DNA from: JACQHM01 sp964535215
GTDB lineage: Bacteria > Methylomirabilota > Methylomirabilia > Methylomirabilales > JACQHM01
Assembly (NCBI GenBank): GCA_964535215.1
Contig: CAZHST010000080.1
Coordinates: 1 to 9,616 of the forward strand
Length of the DNA stretch: 9,616 bases
Direction of reading: 5' to 3'
Shown one piece after another: positions 6,451-9,616 of the stretch; the stretch's first letter is position 1; the number at the start of each line of letters is the position of its first letter. A program made the translations under genes and the position numbers. The notes beneath the pieces are model-generated. The model saw only the letters and a list, made by a program, of their open reading frames with translations. It did no database searches and was not told the origin of the DNA.

Positions 6451-8468
6451 TCCCCCACCTTTTCAAACTTGTAGACGACTACCTGGTTAATGTGATTCTT
6501 TATCTGTCCGATTCCTAACGCTCTTGCTGACTCCACATAGATATCGTCGGCAATCCCTTGAATGTAGGTGGTATAAGCTTCGTAATCCTCCCCCGGCCGG
6601 AGATTCACCTCCAAGGTGCCCTCCCGCGCCGTAAGATAGACGAGGCCCACCGAGGCGTGCTTTTCAAAGTGGTCACGCTGCCGCATCTTGAACAGGGCCT
6701 GGTTGGCGTAACTGGCCACCTGGAGCAGAACGGGATTGTTAGACCGTAACGCCTCCTCACAGAGCCGCTCCGTTCGCTCAATTCCCTTATCAAGCACACC
6801 ATTAAACGTCTTTTGCCGCCATTCGTCTTCTTTGTATCGCTTATACAGTCCATCCAGACTTTCGGAGAGGGAGGCGTTCTGAACCCCACCAAGGTCAGAG
6901 GGAGACAGGGATCCTTCAGCCCGCTGAAGCTGCCTAAGGCAGTATTCGATCTCCATTCGGTTCCTCGCCTCCCTCGCCTTGGCATACTCCTCACTCACAG
7001 CCCGATCCATTTGGACATCGAGGCTATCCAGCAACCCTAAGAGTCCCCCGACGATAAGGAGCGTCTGGGCCTCTCCTTGAAACGATGCCCTTTCCAACAC
7101 CTCTTCCAGTGAAGACCGCTGATCATACTTGGGTTGGCCCCGGCTATCTCTCTCGTTTTTTTGCGCTCGAGTTAAGGCCAGGTGCTTGCGGTTGTATTCC
7201 GCCAGAAGGGCTACGGGCTCCCGATACTCCCGTGGAAGGAGCGCCTCCTCGGGAAGTCCTCCTTGCCCTCTGATCATTGCCGCCGACGCTGAGTTGTGGT
7301 ATCTCCGCACCAGGGAGGGCATCAGGGCAACAGGTTGACCGTTATGGTCCAGCGCTCCATGGCCGATGTCGTGGAGCCAGAGGCTAGAGATCAAATACAA
7401 GAGCCCTTTTGGGCCTATGGCCTCCTCCAGGCCGGGAAAGTAGGTGAAGAGCCAATAGGCATACTCCATGAGTCGGAGGCTGTGGAGCCGCTCATGTTCG
7501 ACCGTCTCAGGAATCTGGTTCCCGATCCACAGATGCTCCCAGAAGGGGAGCCTTTCAACCAGGATGGTATAAAGGTTTTCATCCCGTCGCCGCAGCTTGT
7601 TTATGAGGGATCGCCCGACTCCGTACCGGCTGGTCGCGTCCTGAAAAAACATCCGAGCCAGCTTTCCCAAGGCGTTGAGCTGATACCCGCCGCTTTCTTC
7701 ATCGTAGAGGTACTGATAGGCCTCCGGAAGACTCTGATATTCTTGGACTTCGATGCGGTCCCGTCGAATCACCGTGCGAAGCTCATCCAGCCGCCGGAGG
7801 TCCCAGCTTAAGGAGAGCCCTGGGGCGATCTGGACGGTTTGGGAGTCCTCATGGAGGTAGACCAAATACGTGTTCTCGTAGAGGAAGGTCAAAAGCGACA
7901 CCCAGGGGATAAACCCCTTGTAGCCCCCCGTGATCACGACGTAGGTCCGCTCCGCATCGCCTTCGGTCAGAGAGGATTGAAGCTGAACCACAAACTTTAA
8001 CAGGGCGGTCCTGAACGCCGTCTTCGTCTTGACGCCGCCTTGGATCCGAACGAGAGGCTCAATCATTGCCTGGTTCCAGTTCCTACAGATGTAATCCCTT
8101 ACTTTCTCAGCGCATTCGAGGCTCCCGGCTTCTATTTCGCCTTCGAACCTTCCTCCTTCAGTTCCCATCAATCGGATCGCGAGTTGCTGTTCTTGGTAGG
8201 CTTTCTGAACGGCGCGCTCATCCTGAATCAGCTTCTCTAAGCTGAAGACTTCGGCCGAAAATTCCTTCGGGTTTCCGGTCAGAAGCTGTCGGACTACATC
8301 ATGAAGATTGGTGAGAGTAACCTCAGGTAAGGTGTCTAACTCGTCTCCGATTTGGACAGGATCCCCTTGCCTTTTTCGAAGTTGCGCGTGGAGCGCTTTT
8401 CTTCGAAACTCCCTAGCGTTCTCCAGCAGGGAGATGCCTACGGGAAAGATCAGCCGGACCTTCGACAT
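6411..8468 (-). CDS. CARF-HD fusion: putative cyclic-oligoadenylate-activated HD phosphohydrolase effector
   Basis: This 685-residue protein is an apparent ancillary effector. The N-terminus has the CARF hallmarks: first strand VRLIFPVGISLLENA (4-18; compare GTSLL-x-N of APE2256/Csm6-type CARF proteins) and VVITGGYKGFIPWVSLL (177-193), with a helical insert (about 20-170) between them. The middle is an HD domain: H329 (LHSLRL), H366-D367 (WLHDIGHGALDH), H391 (RYHNSASAAM) and D481/D484 (LLDSLD). HD-x-GHG-x3-H, a preceding H-S-L and a following H-x3-S-x2-M are the pattern I recall for dGTPase/SAMHD1-type dNTP triphosphohydrolases; CRISPR HD nucleases (Cas3, Cas10) usually show HD-x-GK. A charged insert (427-452) lies before the last Asp, and ~545-685 is unassigned. 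The ATG at 8468 follows AGAGGA. The gene is 12 nt after the nucleoside hydrolase and overlaps cas10. Nuclease activity instead of nucleotide hydrolysis remains possible. Confidence 0.85.
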   Translation of the reverse strand: MSKVRLIFPVGISLLENAREFRRKALHAQLRKRQGDPVQIGDELDTLPEVTLTNLHDVVRQLLTGNPKEFSAEVFSLEKLIQDERAVQKAYQEQQLAIRLMGTEGGRFEGEIEAGSLECAEKVRDYICRNWNQAMIEPLVRIQGGVKTKTAFRTALLKFVVQLQSSLTEGDAERTYVVITGGYKGFIPWVSLLTFLYENTYLVYLHEDSQTVQIAPGLSLSWDLRRLDELRTVIRRDRIEVQEYQSLPEAYQYLYDEESGGYQLNALGKLARMFFQDATSRYGVGRSLINKLRRRDENLYTILVERLPFWEHLWIGNQIPETVEHERLHSLRLMEYAYWLFTYFPGLEEAIGPKGLLYLISSLWLHDIGHGALDHNGQPVALMPSLVRRYHNSASAAMIRGQGGLPEEALLPREYREPVALLAEYNRKHLALTRAQKNERDSRGQPKYDQRSSLEEVLERASFQGEAQTLLIVGGLLGLLDSLDVQMDRAVSEEYAKAREARNRMEIEYCLRQLQRAEGSLSPSDLGGVQNASLSESLDGLYKRYKEDEWRQKTFNGVLDKGIERTERLCEEALRSNNPVLLQVASYANQALFKMRQRDHFEKHASVGLVYLTAREGTLEVNLRPGEDYEAYTTYIQGIADDIYVESARALGIGQIKNHINQVVVYKFEKVGEWLERRQVCPTSG

Positions 8469-8480
8469 GTCATTCCTCTT

Positions 8481-9452
8481 CTACCTGTCCCCTTTGACTC
8501 GCAGGAGGAAGAAATTGAGGAACCGCTCCGCCTCGACCCGGGTTGCCACCTGCACGTTGGGCCGGTCGATCTTGGCCGGGTCCTTGGTGGGATGCCGAAA
8601 CGGCAGCGTCATCCCGGCCGTGACCTTCCCCTCGGTCTCCACGTAGATCCGCATCTCCTCCGTCATGATGAAGGACGGATCAATCGCCACCCCGACGGCC
8701 AGGGGATCGTGGAGGTAGCAGCCGTCGTAGCCCTGATCGTCCCGGTAGAAGTCCATGTACTTCTGACAGGCGTCCCAGATGAAGCGGGCCGCCTTATCTT
8801 GAGCGCTGCTCAGCTCCCGGCGGGCCAGCTCCCGGGTCAGCTTCACTTGATGGGTCACATCGAGCGGCACCATCGTGACGGGGAGGCCAAAGTTCAGGAC
8901 GACCTCGGCGGCATGGGGATCAACGTACAGGTTGAACTCCGCCGCCCCTGGTGGGATGTTCCCGGGCACGGTGACGGCTCCACCCATCAGGATGATCTCT
9001 TTGACCCGCCGCATGGTCCTGGGGTCCTTCAGGATGGCCCTGGCGATGTTGGTCAAGGGGCCGACGGGGATCAGGGTCACCTCATCGGGATACCGGACGA
9101 TCAGGTCGAGGATGAGATCCACCGCTTTCTTCTCCTCCAACTTGATCTGCTCGATGTCCGGGTAGTAAGCATTGCCCAGGTCGCCCAACCCATCCTCCCC
9201 GTGGACACTCGGGGCGCTGAAAGGCGGCTTCACCAAGGGCCGATCCTCACCGGCTGCCACAAAGGGGCAGGGCTCCGGCCGGAGGAGGGCCAGGATTCGG
9301 CGGACATTCGTAGTGCATTGGTTCACGTGCACATTCCCGCTTACCGTCGTGATGGCCAGGACCTCCAGCTCCGGGGAGCGGAGGGCCAGAATGATGGCCG
9401 TCGCATCATCGACACCGGGGTCAGTGTCCAGGATAATCTTCTTCCGATCCAT
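8481..9452 (-). CDS. Inosine-uridine-type nucleoside hydrolase (IunH/RihA family)
   Basis: This 323-residue enzyme is predicted to cleave the N-glycosidic bond of ribonucleosides to free base and ribose in the cytoplasm. The family hallmark ILDTDPGVDDATA is at residues 7-19, with D11, D15 and D16 as calcium ligands. Further family motifs are VHGEDGLGD (about 83-91), VGPLTNIARAI (130-140), IILMGGAV (153-160), PGAAEFNLYVDPHAA (168-182) and LHDPLAVG (247-254). H248-D249 correspond to the catalytic His and final Ca-ligand Asp. Every key residue I can check is present and the length is normal, so it should be active; substrate preference cannot be read off. The start is the ATG at 9452: GGGGGAA (9459-9465) lies 6 nt upstream of it, while the in-frame GTG at 9458 would abut that site. 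Its stop is 12 nt from the CARF-HD start, so the two are probably cotranscribed. It could still be a housekeeping salvage gene beside the CRISPR locus. Confidence 0.95.
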   Translation of the reverse strand: MDRKKIILDTDPGVDDATAIILALRSPELEVLAITTVSGNVHVNQCTTNVRRILALLRPEPCPFVAAGEDRPLVKPPFSAPSVHGEDGLGDLGNAYYPDIEQIKLEEKKAVDLILDLIVRYPDEVTLIPVGPLTNIARAILKDPRTMRRVKEIILMGGAVTVPGNIPPGAAEFNLYVDPHAAEVVLNFGLPVTMVPLDVTHQVKLTRELARRELSSAQDKAARFIWDACQKYMDFYRDDQGYDGCYLHDPLAVGVAIDPSFIMTEEMRIYVETEGKVTAGMTLPFRHPTKDPAKIDRPNVQVATRVEAERFLNFFLLRVKGDR

Positions 9453-9458
9453 GGTCAC

Positions 9459-9465
9459 TTCCCCC
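9459..9465 (-). promoter_or_regulatory. Ribosome binding site of the nucleoside hydrolase
   Basis: GGGGGAA on the minus strand sits 6 nt before the ATG at 9452. It touches the in-frame GTG at 9458, so it favours the ATG. The 33-nt gap to the upstream stop holds no obvious promoter or terminator. Confidence 0.5.
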
Positions 9466-9485
9466 GGGTCCCCTCAGCGCGGCTC

Positions 9486-9616
9486 CTAGTGCCCCGGTCC
9501 TTCCCGCCGATCCTGATCGGAGGGATCTGCCGACCCTTGGATCCGCCGAAGCCCTTCCCGCAGGAGCCGCTCAGTCAGGTCAATCATCGGGATGTTTAGC
9601 TCCGCCGCCAGTTTCT
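9486..9616 (-). CDS. C-terminal end of an unidentified gene (partial)
   Basis: An open frame enters from the right edge and stops at TAG (9486-9488), 33 nt before the nucleoside hydrolase start. It gives about 43 residues, beginning KLAAELNIPMIDLTERLLRE and ending in a charged, probably disordered tail (SADPSDQDRREGPGH). Third codon positions are mostly G or C, as in its neighbours, which favours real coding sequence. The segment LNIPMIDLT followed by an amphipathic helix would fit the end of a Rossmann-like or SGNH-like enzyme, but this is too little to identify a family. Same strand and short spacing suggest it is upstream in the same transcript, so any operon promoter would lie outside the window. 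Confidence 0.5.
   Translation of the reverse strand, partial: KLAAELNIPMIDLTERLLREGLRRIQGSADPSDQDRREGPGH

Larger units (their letters stand above)
1..8468 (-). other. Type III-D-like CRISPR-Cas effector operon
   Basis: Eight genes from CARF-HD to the truncated Cas7 lie on one strand with gaps of 0-13 nt or overlaps of 4-40 nt. The set is Cas10, Csx10 fused to a Cas7, Cas11, three further Cas7-like RAMPs and a Csx19-like protein. Csx10 with Csx19 and several Csm3-like proteins is the known make-up of subtype III-D. No adaptation genes, Cas6 or repeat array are present here, so the complex probably depends on crRNAs made elsewhere or on genes beyond the left edge. No promoter or hairpin terminator is visible inside the cluster. 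Confidence 0.85.

Noticed and set aside
5731..6474. A 247-residue plus-strand open frame.
   Set aside because: It is antisense to Cas10 palm and zinc-ribbon coding sequence; no motif or convincing start context.
6411..8468. Calling the CARF-HD protein Csm6 or Csx1.
   Set aside because: It lacks a recognisable HEPN R-x4-6-H motif in the right place; the effector half is an HD domain with H366-D367 and flanking metal-ligand histidines.
9453..9485. Promoter or terminator hairpin between the right-edge gene and the nucleoside hydrolase.
   Set aside because: The gap is only 33 nt and GC-rich, without -10/-35-like boxes or a stem followed by a T run.
8352..9599. A 415-residue open frame on the plus strand.
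   Set aside because: It lies antisense to the nucleoside hydrolase and the start of the CARF-HD gene, both with clear family motifs. Its translation is Pro/Gly/His/Arg-rich with no recognisable domain, as expected for a shadow in GC-rich DNA.
1..9616. CRISPR repeat array.
   Set aside because: No direct repeats of ~25-40 nt with regular spacing are visible, and the window is filled by coding sequence with at most short gaps.

Overview
The window is one tightly packed, single-strand gene cluster. Every gene I can support reads on the minus strand, so transcription runs from high to low coordinates. It encodes a class 1, type III CRISPR-Cas effector of type III-D character. The DNA is GC-rich by eye, and Shine-Dalgarno sequences are strong (GGAGG-type). 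The proteins are rich in Glu, Arg and Lys. This fits a GC-rich, possibly thermophilic or subsurface bacterium; I cannot name a lineage from the sequence alone.

In order of transcription: the last ~43 codons of an unidentified gene (9486-9616); an inosine-uridine-type nucleoside hydrolase (8481-9452); a 685-residue CARF-HD protein (6411-8468); a short Cas10 with an intact GGDD cyclase motif but no N-terminal HD nuclease domain (4897-6450); a Cas7-Cas5(Csx10) fusion (3118-4896); a small Cas11-like protein coupled to it by an ATGA overlap (2774-3121); a Csm3-like Cas7 with a C-terminal extension (1718-2770); a second Cas7-like RAMP (754-1704); a 133-residue Csx19-like protein (372-773); and the N-terminal 130 residues of a further Cas7-like RAMP cut by the left edge (1-391). 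Genes are separated by no more than about 33 nt or overlap, so no stretch over 300 bases lacks a gene. No CRISPR array, Cas6, Cas1/Cas2, tRNA, rRNA or insertion sequence is visible.

Likely workings: Cas7 modules, the Cas5/Csx10 part and Cas11 form a crRNA-guided backbone that binds target RNA. Cas10 responds by making cyclic oligoadenylate. That second messenger is sensed by the CARF domain next door, which would switch on its HD domain. The HD domain carries the HD-x-GHG signature and following His/Ser/Met spacing of dNTP triphosphohydrolases (dGTPase/SAMHD1 type), not the HD-x-GK form of Cas3 or Cas10 nucleases. With a nucleoside hydrolase gene 12 nt upstream, a nucleotide-pool-depletion defence is an attractive but unproven model.

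The two points most worth a second look are this nucleoside hydrolase / CARF-dNTPase pair and the Cas7-Cas5 fusion directly coupled to a free Cas11. The fusion looks like a step short of the Cas7-Cas5-Cas11 polypeptide known from type III-Dv systems.
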